Below are positions 1 to 6,024 of a stretch of 6,048 bases of DNA, piece after piece. Made by a program: the position numbers and the translations under genes. Under the pieces are notes generated by a model that searched no databases, was not told where the DNA came from, and saw nothing but the letters and a program-made list of their open reading frames with translations. This stretch comes from Anaerolineae bacterium (lineage in GTDB: Bacteria > Chloroflexota > Anaerolineae > SpSt-313), in the NCBI GenBank assembly GCA_023511475.1, contig JAIMBM010000205.1:1-6048 (forward strand). Reading direction: 5' to 3'. Position 1 is the stretch's first letter. Every line of letters starts with the position of its first letter.

Positions 1-1
1 T

Positions 2-310
2 CCCACGGCTGGTGGAGGAAGCGTTAGCTCGCACCGAAATGAAGACATTTACAGCACGCCGGAACGGTTGACGAGCGGGCTGTGGAGGCACCCTAATCCC
101 GGGAGTGATGAGGACATGATCCGAACCGTCTACCGGGCGTTGAAGTTGATCCTGTTTCTGTATGGACTGACCACGGCTCTTCTCCGCAGCCGTTGGTTGA
201 CTGTGGTGGTTGCGCTCTGGCAAATGCTGCGGCGCAGGCGGGTGAGACCGGTCAAGCCCACCGCCACGGTGGTCTTCGGGTCGTGGATGCGTCCGCTGGC
301 GTCGGCGTAG
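2..310 (+). CDS. Partial open frame entering from the left edge, hydrophobic segment, function unknown
   Basis: The plus-strand frame is open from base 2 to a TAG at 308-310, so it could be the 3' end of a gene that begins before the window. An internal ATG at 117 would give a 64-residue protein, but its upstream GAGG is too close for a good ribosome site. The peptide from that ATG has two hydrophobic stretches (KLILFLYGLTTALL and WLTVVVALW) around and before a basic run (RRRR), like a membrane tail. Codon use is moderately GC-biased up to about 230 and overlaps the minus-strand remnant beyond that. No family is recognised. If real, it converges on the operon, with the hairpin at 458-482 between them. 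Confidence 0.2.
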   Translation, partial: PTAGGGSVSSHRNEDIYSTPERLTSGLWRHPNPGSDEDMIRTVYRALKLILFLYGLTTALLRSRWLTVVVALWQMLRRRRVRPVKPTATVVFGSWMRPLASA

Positions 311-474
311 GGGTACCAGGCGCTGACGCGGTAGCGGTGCATCGGCTGCACCCGGTTCGGTTCGACCGCGAGCGCCTCCGTCACCGTCTCGACCGCCGCC
401 GGCCAGCGCGCGCGTGGATGCGCCCCGCTTCCCCAGGCGGCTGCAGGAGCAGGGGCCGGGGCTGAGGGCGTCCC
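130..474 (-). pseudogene. Possible gene remnant downstream of the operon
   Basis: The minus-strand frame is open from just after the dppF stop to a TAG at 132-130, in the same frame as dppF. Between about 420 and 229 nearly every third codon position is G or C, as in the operon genes. The predicted text there (WPAAVETVTEALAVEP, then HRYRVSAWYPYADASG and TTVAVGLTGL) looks like real protein. From about 228 to 130 the codon use decays and the peptide becomes Arg-rich and unconvincing. No start codon with a ribosome site is visible; a GTG at 384 is the first candidate. The reading is a decayed fragment whose 5' part is lost, joined near 228 to unrelated DNA. The YRVSAW...VAVGL pattern loosely recalls beta-sandwich binding modules of secreted proteins, but that is a guess. 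It could also be chance openness in GC-rich DNA. Confidence 0.3.
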
Positions 475-482
475 TCAGCCCC
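458..482 (-). terminator. Perfect hairpin over the dppF stop codon, likely end-of-operon structure
   Basis: The minus strand reads GGGGCTGAGGG, ACG, CCCTCAGCCCC: an 11-bp perfect inverted repeat with a 3-nt loop. The dppF TGA (477-475) is part of the first arm. A T-run does not follow; the bases after it are GC-rich. It is therefore not a textbook intrinsic terminator. It could end transcription in both directions with help from Rho, or protect the 3' end of the mRNA. Position at the operon end is the main support. Confidence 0.5.
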
Positions 483-1506
483 CTATCCGATGACAGGCCA
501 CGAGGTGACCGCCGCCGGTATCGATCAGCGGCGGAGCCGCCTGCGCGCAGGCCGCCTCCGCCTCCGGACACCGCGGATGGAAGGCACAGCCCGGCGGCGG
601 ATTCGCCGGGTCCGGCACGCCGCCCTGCAGGACAATGCGCTCGCGCCGCAGCTCGGGATCGAGCATCGGCGCCGAGGCGAGCAGCGCCCGCGTATAGGGG
701 TGCCGCGCTCCGCCCGAGAAGAGCGTCGCCGTCTCACTGAGCTCGACGATCTTGCCCAGATACATCACGGCGATGCGGTCGCTCGTGTGCTGCACCACGC
801 TCAGATCATGCGAGATGAAAAGGTACGTCAGCTCCAGCTCGCGCTGCAGCCGCTGCAGCAGGTTGATAATCTGCGCCTGCACCGACACGTCGAGGGCCGA
901 GGTCGGCTCGTCGAGGACCAGGAGCTTGGGGTTGAGCGCCAAAGCCCTGGCGATGGCGATGCGCTGCAGCTGCCCCCCGCTGAACTCGTGGGGGTAGCGG
1001 TAGAGCATGTCCCCCGGCATGCCACACTGCTCCAGCACCTCGACCACGCGCTCCCTGAGCGCCTCGCCCCGCAGGCGCGTGTGCGTCCGCAGGGGCTCGG
1101 CCACGGCGTTCAGGACCGTGAAGCGCGGGTCAAAGGAGGAGTAGGGGTTCTGGAACACAATCTGCATGTGCCGCCGCATCGCCCGCAGCTCACTGCCGCT
1201 GAGGCGGAGAATGTCCTGCCCCTCGAGGAGCACCTGCCCGCCGGTCGGCTCGATGAGCCGCAGGATGGCCCGGCCCAGGGTCGTCTTCCCACAGCCCGAC
1301 TCCCCCACGACGCCCAGGGTCTCCCGCCGGCCGATGGTGAGGTCGACCCCATCTACCGCACGCACATAGCGCCGCCGCCACGGCACAATCCCCCCGCGGA
1401 TGGCAAAGTGCACCGACAGGCCCTTCACTTCCAGCAGGGGCGCCGCAGGCGCGAGGGGCATGCTGCCGCGCTCAGGGCCGGCTCCACGGGCCGCCATCGC
1501 ACTCAT
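475..1506 (-). CDS. dppF: DppF-type peptide/nickel-family ABC transporter ATP-binding protein
   Basis: Second ATPase of the importer, 343 residues, and the last gene of the operon. Motifs are complete: Walker A GESGCGKT (68-75), Q-loop Gln119 in FQNP followed by the F-type YSSFDPR, signature FSGGQLQR (175-182), Walker B LLVLDE (195-200) with Glu200, D-loop ALD, and switch His233 in ISHD. The insert RGGIVPWRRRYVRAVDGV (37-54) before Walker A is typical of the DppF/OppF branch and separates it from the DppD type. The C-terminal extension from HPYTRALL (269) has four cysteines (307, 313, 320, 338), a possible metal or iron-sulfur site. The ATG at 1506 overlaps the dppD stop as ATGA and has AGGAGG 7 nt upstream. 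The first 15 residues before a second Met (16) are low-complexity. The stop codon lies inside a strong hairpin. Confidence 0.96.
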   Translation of the reverse strand: MSAMAARGAGPERGSMPLAPAAPLLEVKGLSVHFAIRGGIVPWRRRYVRAVDGVDLTIGRRETLGVVGESGCGKTTLGRAILRLIEPTGGQVLLEGQDILRLSGSELRAMRRHMQIVFQNPYSSFDPRFTVLNAVAEPLRTHTRLRGEALRERVVEVLEQCGMPGDMLYRYPHEFSGGQLQRIAIARALALNPKLLVLDEPTSALDVSVQAQIINLLQRLQRELELTYLFISHDLSVVQHTSDRIAVMYLGKIVELSETATLFSGGARHPYTRALLASAPMLDPELRRERIVLQGGVPDPANPPPGCAFHPRCPEAEAACAQAAPPLIDTGGGHLVACHRIGG

Positions 1507-2486
1507 GCCGCTCCCTCCTTCCGAAAGAGATGGCAGGCGACCCGATGGCCGTCCGGTCCCAGGGTAGCAAGCGGAGGCTCACTGGAGCGACACACCTCCA
1601 CCATGGAGGCACAGCGCGGGTGAAAGGCACAGCCTGAGGGAAGGGCCAGCCCATCCGGAACGCTCCCGGGAATGGAGAGAAGCGACTCCTTCGCCTGCCC
1701 CGCCCTCGGCAGCGCCGCAAGCAGACCCTGCGTGTAGGGGTGCACGGGGCGGTAGAGCACATCATCCACGCGGCCGACCTCAACAACCCGCCCCGCGTAG
1801 GCCACGGCCACCCGGTCGCAGGTCTCAGCAACGACCCCGAGATTGTGCGTGATGAGCAGGATCGACACCCCCTGCCGCCGCCGAATCTCGGCAAGGAGGG
1901 TCAGAATCTGCGCCTGGATGGTCACGTCGAGGGCCGTCGTCGGCTCATCGGCGATGAGGAGCTCGGCGCCGCAGGAGAGCGCCATGGCGATCATCACCCG
2001 CTGCTGCATCCCGCCCGAGAGCTCGTGCGGATAGGCCCGGAATATCCGTGGGGGATCTGGAAGCGCCACGGCCTCCAGGGTCTCGAGGGCCCGGCGCCGC
2101 GCCTCTTCCGGGCTGACGGACGTGTGCTGGCGGATGACGCGCACGATCTGGCTGCCGACGGTGAACACCGGGTTGAGCGTCGCCGCCGGATCCTGAAAGA
2201 TCATGGCAATGTGCCGGCCGCGGATGGCACGCATCTGGGCGTCGCTCTTGGTCAGCAGGTCCTCTCCATGGAAACGGATGCGGCCGGAGGTGACGGCACC
2301 GCCGCGCGGGATCATCCCGAGGATGGCGAGGCCGGTCACCGACTTGCCGCAGCCCGATTCGCCGACGAGCCCAAAGAACTCGCCCCGGCCGACGTCAAAG
2401 GTCATGCCGTTCACGGCATGGACCCGGCCGGCGTAGGTCTGGAAGCGGACCTGCAGTTCCTCGACGGAGAGGAGTGGCTCGCTCAC
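1503..2486 (-). CDS. dppD: DppD-type peptide/nickel-family ABC transporter ATP-binding protein
   Basis: Cytoplasmic ATPase that powers the importer as a heterodimer with the DppF-type protein; 327 residues, normal for the family. All nucleotide-binding motifs are intact: Walker A GESGCGKS (42-49), Q-loop Gln98 in FQDP, signature LSGGMQQR (156-163), Walker B LLIADE (176-181) with catalytic Glu181, D-loop ALD (185-187) and switch His214 in ITHN. The C-terminal oligopeptide-transporter extension starts near HPYTQGLL (249) and carries four cysteines (286, 292, 299, 318) in CAFHPRC...C...ACH. Equivalent cysteines bind an iron-sulfur cluster in some solved relatives; that is family knowledge, not shown here. 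The start is GTG at 2486, overlapping the dppC stop as GTGA, with GGAGGG 7 nt upstream. The stop overlaps the next start as ATGA. Confidence 0.96.
   Translation of the reverse strand: MSEPLLSVEELQVRFQTYAGRVHAVNGMTFDVGRGEFFGLVGESGCGKSVTGLAILGMIPRGGAVTSGRIRFHGEDLLTKSDAQMRAIRGRHIAMIFQDPAATLNPVFTVGSQIVRVIRQHTSVSPEEARRRALETLEAVALPDPPRIFRAYPHELSGGMQQRVMIAMALSCGAELLIADEPTTALDVTIQAQILTLLAEIRRRQGVSILLITHNLGVVAETCDRVAVAYAGRVVEVGRVDDVLYRPVHPYTQGLLAALPRAGQAKESLLSIPGSVPDGLALPSGCAFHPRCASMVEVCRSSEPPLATLGPDGHRVACHLFRKEGAA
1514..1519 (-). promoter_or_regulatory. Ribosome binding site of the dppF-type gene
   Basis: A consensus AGGAGG on the minus strand, inside the last codons of the dppD-type gene, 7 nt before the ATG at 1506. 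It is the strongest ribosome site in the window and supports the first Met over Met16. Confidence 0.75.
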
Positions 2487-3403
2487 TCCGCAGCCCTCCG
2501 TGTTCGAGGGTCGACCGCATCGCGCACCGCATCACCGAGGAGGTTGAAGGCCAGAGTCACCAAAAAGATGGCAGCGCCGGCCGACCCGGCCAGCCACGGC
2601 CGCTCGATAAAGTAGATGCGGCCGGTGCTGATCATCGTCCCCCACTCGGCCGTTGGCGGCCGCACGCCCAGCCCAATAAAGCTGATCGCCGCTCCGGTGA
2701 GAATGGCCGAGCCCAGGTCCATCGTAGCCTGCACGAGCACCGGGGTAAAGACGTTGGGCAGTATATGCCGCACGATGATGGTCGGGCCACGCACACCGAT
2801 GGAGCGCGCCGCCTCGATAAAGTAGCGCTCGCGCAGAGAGACGGTCTGGGCCCGCACGAGGCGCGTGTACCACGGCCACCAGGTGAGGGCGATGGCGATC
2901 ATGGCGTGCACAAAGCTCGCGCCCAGGGCGCCGGCAATGGCCATCGCCAGAAGCAGCGACGGGAAGGCCAGGAACACATCGGTGATGCGCATGACGACGT
3001 CATCGACCCAGCCGCCATAGTACCCGGCGATGGCCCCCAGCGGCGCCCCGATAGCGACCGCGATCAGGACCACCAGGAAGCCAATGCTCAGCGACGTCCG
3101 CCCTCCGAACAGGATGCGCGCCAGCACATCGCGGCCGAGGTTGTCGGTGCCCAGGGGATGGGCCAGGCTCGGCGGGCGGAACTTTTCCAGGATGTTCGGA
3201 TCCCCCAGGCCCTGCCGCGGATAGGGCGTGAGGACCGGGGCAAAGACGGCGCCAAGCACGAACACGGCAATGATGACCAGGCTGGCGATCGCCAGCGGGT
3301 CGCGGCGGAAGGCCTGCAGCATGAGCCCCAGCTCACGGAAACGCTGCGGGCCCGCACGCAAGGTCGGGGTAGCTGCCACAGTAGCCTCAGCCGGTCGCTC
3401 CAT
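2483..3403 (-). CDS. dppC: DppC-type peptide/nickel-family ABC transporter permease
   Basis: Second channel subunit of the importer, 306 residues, normal for the family. A cytoplasmic tail of about 37 residues is followed by the first membrane helix (about 38-58, SLVIIAVFVLGAVFAP), as in the OppC N-terminal domain. The family block HPLGTDNLGRDVLAR is at 82-96. The transport domain follows, with helices near 106-128, 143-163 and 166-186. The EAA loop (EAARSIGVRG to ILPN) is at 197-217. Then come SFIGLGVRPP (241-250) and a last helix near 272-290, ending in FNLLGDAVRDAVDPR. The chosen ATG at 3403 shares its A with the racemase TGA (TGATG) and has AGGA 6 nt upstream. A GTG one codon earlier (3406) is possible but sits too close to that site. 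The end overlaps the next gene as GTGA. Translational coupling to both neighbours is likely. Confidence 0.95.
   Translation of the reverse strand: MERPAEATVAATPTLRAGPQRFRELGLMLQAFRRDPLAIASLVIIAVFVLGAVFAPVLTPYPRQGLGDPNILEKFRPPSLAHPLGTDNLGRDVLARILFGGRTSLSIGFLVVLIAVAIGAPLGAIAGYYGGWVDDVVMRITDVFLAFPSLLLAMAIAGALGASFVHAMIAIALTWWPWYTRLVRAQTVSLRERYFIEAARSIGVRGPTIIVRHILPNVFTPVLVQATMDLGSAILTGAAISFIGLGVRPPTAEWGTMISTGRIYFIERPWLAGSAGAAIFLVTLAFNLLGDAVRDAVDPRTRRAAE
2494..2499 (-). promoter_or_regulatory. Ribosome binding site of the dppD-type gene
   Basis: GGAGGG on the minus strand, inside the end of the dppC-type gene, 7 nt before the GTG at 2486. It fixes this GTG as the start. Confidence 0.7.
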
Positions 3404-4950
3404 CACTCATCCTGCCCGGGCCAACGGCGCGCCTTGGGGCCGGGCCGCGCGTAGGTCCGCCGGCTGTGCGACAGCCCCAAGGCTACCAACATCTCGGCCA
3501 GCTTGATGGCTACCGAAGGGGGGTCAAGCACGGGCACCTCACAGCCCTCGGCGGCCAGCCCCGCCGCGATGAGCGGGGCAAAGCCGGCCAGGCCCGTGCA
3601 GCCGGGGATGATCACATGCGCGCCATCCTCCCGCACGGCGCGCGCCGCGCAGGCGGTGACGGCCCGCAGAGTCCGCTCGCGATTGTCGGCGAGGGCCAGC
3701 ACCGGGATGTTGAAGGCCCGCACCGAGGCGAGCCGACTGCGCAGCCCGTAGCGCGCGGCCTGATCCTCCATCATCGGCGCGCGGGTATCGAGCACGCTGA
3801 GCACCGAGAAGCGATGTCCCAGCATGGCGGCAAGGTGCATGCTGGCCTCCGCCGGCCCCACAACCGGGATATCCACCAGCTCCCGCGCGGCGTACACGCC
3901 CGGGTCCCCCATGCAATCGACAATGACTGCGTCCGCACCCTCGCGCTCGGCGGCTACCGCCTTGTGCAGGATGTCGGGCACGGCCAGGGCATGGTCGCGG
4001 TAGCTCTCGATGGAGGCAGGCCCCCACTCCAGGGAGGCGACGCTGATCTCGGTGCCGGGACCGGCAGCCCGGCGGTAGGCCTCGCCAGTCTCCTCCTCCC
4101 AGCTCGAGGTGATCACCGGGTTGATCACCCGGACGTGTATCCGGCGGGTCCTCCCTTCCGGCACAGTCAGACTCGCCGCGGCGCCGGCGCTGGCCAGCCC
4201 GCCAGCTCCCAGAAAGGCCTCCGGCGTCGGCCAGGCGATGGGTTTTGCCGCGGGGCGTGCGTAGGTGCGGGTGCTGTGAGCCAGGCCCAGCGACACCAGC
4301 GCCTCGGCAAACCCCATCGCGACCCTGCACGGGTCGAGCACCGGCACCTCGCAGCCCCTGTCTGCGAGCGCCATCTGCAGGCGGCCCGCCAGGGGCGCGA
4401 GGAGCGTGCATCCCGGGATGAGCGCGCCCGCCCCGTCCTCCCGCACCGCCCGCTCCCCGGCCGCGACCAGGGCGTCAAAGGTCGAACCGCGGCCCGCGCG
4501 CAGCTCCAGCACCGGCAGGTCCATCGCCCGCACCGAGGCCAGCCGGTCCGGCATGCGGTAGAGCTGCACCAGTTCCTCCACGGCCGGGATATCTTCCTGC
4601 CGTGTCGTGATGATCGAGAAGCGGTGCGCCAGGATCCCTGCGAGGTGCAGGCTCGCCTCGAGGGGCCCAACGACCGGTATGCGCACCGCCTCGCGGGCAG
4701 CATAGAGGCCCGGATCGTCCATGCAGGCGATGATCACCGCATCGACGCCCTCGTGCTCGGCCTCGATCGCCCGGCTCAGCACACCCGGCGCCGCCCAGGC
4801 ATCGTCGGATCGCACCTCGATGGCTTCGGTGCCCCACTCGAGGGATACGATGCTGACCTCTGTGCCCGGCGATGCCCCGGCAGCGAACGACTCGAGAGTC
4901 GCTTGATCCGGCCCCTGCCCGATGACCGGGCTGATGACCCGAATGCGCAT
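3403..4950 (-). CDS. Tandem two-domain Asp/Glu/hydantoin racemase family protein
   Basis: 515 residues, about twice the usual 230-250 of a hydantoin or aspartate/glutamate racemase. It is probably cytoplasmic, with no signal peptide. Two homologous domains (about 1-238 and 271-508) are joined by an Ala/Gly-rich linker. The family uses a cofactor-independent two-cysteine mechanism. Domain 1 has Cys76 (ACMDDPG) and Cys181 (IPGCT). Domain 2 has Cys346 (DCMGDPG) and Cys451 (IPGCT). The numbers 76 and 181 equal the catalytic cysteines reported for a rhizobial hydantoin racemase. Both domains also share VVGPxEAS, HRFS, RLASVRA, AVREDGA, GCEVPVLDP and a C-terminal RTYARP. The ATG at 4950 is preferred to the GTG at 4965 because GGGGGAAGG lies just before it and MRIRVISPVI resembles the family start. 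The gene lies between the two permease genes and ends in a TGATG overlap with the next. A racemase or isomerase acting on an imported compound is inferred. Related maleate isomerases and arylmalonate decarboxylases are alternatives, and the substrate is unknown. Confidence 0.88.
   Translation of the reverse strand: MRIRVISPVIGQGPDQATLESFAAGASPGTEVSIVSLEWGTEAIEVRSDDAWAAPGVLSRAIEAEHEGVDAVIIACMDDPGLYAAREAVRIPVVGPLEASLHLAGILAHRFSIITTRQEDIPAVEELVQLYRMPDRLASVRAMDLPVLELRAGRGSTFDALVAAGERAVREDGAGALIPGCTLLAPLAGRLQMALADRGCEVPVLDPCRVAMGFAEALVSLGLAHSTRTYARPAAKPIAWPTPEAFLGAGGLASAGAAASLTVPEGRTRRIHVRVINPVITSSWEEETGEAYRRAAGPGTEISVASLEWGPASIESYRDHALAVPDILHKAVAAEREGADAVIVDCMGDPGVYAARELVDIPVVGPAEASMHLAAMLGHRFSVLSVLDTRAPMMEDQAARYGLRSRLASVRAFNIPVLALADNRERTLRAVTACAARAVREDGAHVIIPGCTGLAGFAPLIAAGLAAEGCEVPVLDPPSVAIKLAEMLVALGLSHSRRTYARPGPKARRWPGQDE
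3410..3413 (-). promoter_or_regulatory. Ribosome binding site of the dppC-type gene
   Basis: AGGA on the minus strand, within the last codons of the racemase-like gene, 6 nt before the ATG at 3403. It is weaker than the sites before the two ATPase genes, so termination and restart at the TGATG overlap may contribute. Confidence 0.45.
3427..4950 (-). repeat. Intragenic domain duplication (two 714-bp units, 810-bp period)
   Basis: The two halves of the racemase-like gene, 4950-4237 and 4140-3427 on the minus strand, encode homologous domains. Residues pair at a constant offset of 270 codons with no gap across about 238 residues. A hand count gives about 126 identical positions (roughly 53%). 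Identity is highest around the two cysteine motifs and in the RLASVRA, AVREDGA and GCEVPVLDP blocks. It is lowest around residues 116-135, after HRFS. The spacer (4236-4141) encodes a low-complexity linker. The divergence points to an old duplication, not a recent or assembly-made one. Confidence 0.9.
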
Positions 4951-4951
4951 A

Positions 4952-4960
4952 CCTTCCCCC
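4952..4960 (-). promoter_or_regulatory. Ribosome binding site of the racemase-like gene
   Basis: GGGGGAAGG on the minus strand directly before the ATG at 4950. The alternative GTG at 4965 has only a G-run about 12 nt away, so the ATG is the better start. Confidence 0.55.
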
Positions 4961-4987
4961 AGCACGGTCGGAACCCCCGCCCCTCGC

Positions 4988-6010
4988 TCAGCGCAGCGTG
5001 ACCCGGGGGTCGAACGCCGCCTGCACCAGGTCCAGAATCAGGTTGACCACCACGTAAAAGACCGTCACCACCAGCGTCACCGTCACAATCACCGGAAAGT
5101 CGATGTTCAGCACGGCATCGGTCAGATAGGTGCCGAGCCCGGGCCAGGAGAAGATCACTTCCACCAGCATCGCACCGGTGAGTGAGTACACGAATGAGAG
5201 CCCGAGGACGGTGATGGTGGGAATAATGGCGTTCTTGAGCGCCAGCACGAACAGGATGGCCCGCTCCGAGATGCCGGCCGCCCGGGCGGCGAGGATGTAC
5301 CGCTCGCTCAGGACCTCCAGCATGGTCGACCGCGTCATACGTATCGCCATCCAGATGGGATAGGTCGCCAGGGTAAAGGCCGGCAGGATCAGATGCACGA
5401 GCGAATCCCTGAGGCCCGCCCAGTTGCCCGTGAGGATGCTATCCAGCGTGTACATCCCGGTGATCTGGCGGATCGGATTGTACAGCGCCAGCTCGTTCGA
5501 GATGCGGCTGCCCAGGGGAAGGAGCCTCAGCTTGGCAAAGAAGAGGAGCTGCAGGAGCAGGGCCAGCCAGAAGGTAGGCACAGAGACGCCCGCAACGGAG
5601 GCCAGCCGCGTCAGATGGTCGAAGAGGCTGCCCTTCCTGGCCCCGGAAAGGACGCCGAGCGGGACTCCAACCACCACAGCCACCAGCATGGCGGCCAGAA
5701 CCAGCTCCATGGTCGCCGGGAGATAGTTCCGGAGGTCACGGCTGATCGGCTGGTGGGACTTGACGGAGGTGCCAAAGTCGCCGCGGAGAAGCGCCGTCAC
5801 ATACCGCAGGTACTGCTCGTGCAGGGGGCGGTCCAGCGCCAGCTCCTGACGGGCCTTGGCAATCTGCTCCGGCGTTGGATGCGGGCCAACCCAGGCCGCC
5901 GCCGGGTCCGAGGGGATGACGCGTGCGATCACAAAGGTGACGATCGACACGCTCACCAGCACCAGCACGGCCATGAGCAGCCTGCGCACGACGTAGCCAA
6001 GCCATCGCAT
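4988..6010 (-). CDS. dppB: DppB-type peptide/nickel-family ABC transporter permease
   Basis: Inner-membrane permease of a Dpp/Opp-family importer, 340 residues, the normal family length. It should form half of the channel with the DppC-type protein and receive substrate from an extracytoplasmic binding protein. The N-terminus is typical of the family: an arginine-rich start (YVVRR), a first membrane helix at about residues 9-31, then IPSDPAAAW. The family motif GDFGTS is at 78-82. Further hydrophobic helices lie near 101-122, 135-157, 205-225, 265-288 and 305-328. The ATPase-contacting EAA-type loop (YILAARAAGISER onward) is at 238-264. EVIFSWPGLG (284-293) and the terminal FDPR are also family hallmarks. 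The ATG at 6010 is chosen over a GTG at 6046 because AAGGA lies 9 nt upstream and the family start pattern begins there. It is the first operon gene seen. Only 38 nt remain upstream, with no recognisable promoter. The substrate class within the family cannot be told. Confidence 0.95.
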   Translation of the reverse strand: MRWLGYVVRRLLMAVLVLVSVSIVTFVIARVIPSDPAAAWVGPHPTPEQIAKARQELALDRPLHEQYLRYVTALLRGDFGTSVKSHQPISRDLRNYLPATMELVLAAMLVAVVVGVPLGVLSGARKGSLFDHLTRLASVAGVSVPTFWLALLLQLLFFAKLRLLPLGSRISNELALYNPIRQITGMYTLDSILTGNWAGLRDSLVHLILPAFTLATYPIWMAIRMTRSTMLEVLSERYILAARAAGISERAILFVLALKNAIIPTITVLGLSFVYSLTGAMLVEVIFSWPGLGTYLTDAVLNIDFPVIVTVTLVVTVFYVVVNLILDLVQAAFDPRVTLR

Positions 6011-6019
6011 GGGGCAATG

Positions 6020-6024
6020 TCCTT
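6020..6024 (-). promoter_or_regulatory. Ribosome binding site of the dppB-type gene
   Basis: AAGGA on the minus strand, 9 nt before the ATG at 6010. It supports that ATG over the upstream in-frame GTG at 6046. Confidence 0.6.

Noticed and set aside
130..477. Programmed readthrough of the dppF TGA into the downstream open frame
   Set aside because: The DppF-type protein already has full length and the normal C-terminal cysteine motif. The stop lies in a hairpin, and frame agreement is one in three by chance.
3403..4950. Racemase duplication as a sequencing or assembly artefact
   Set aside because: The halves are only about 53% identical in protein, and both keep the active-site motifs. A false duplication would be nearly identical.
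490..5001. Long plus-strand open frames (490-1623, 1740-2615, 2474-3454, 3466-5001) opposite the operon
   Set aside because: They lie antisense to genes with clear family motifs. Their peptides are Arg/His/Gly/Gln-rich without recognisable domains, as expected from the complement of GC-rich codons.
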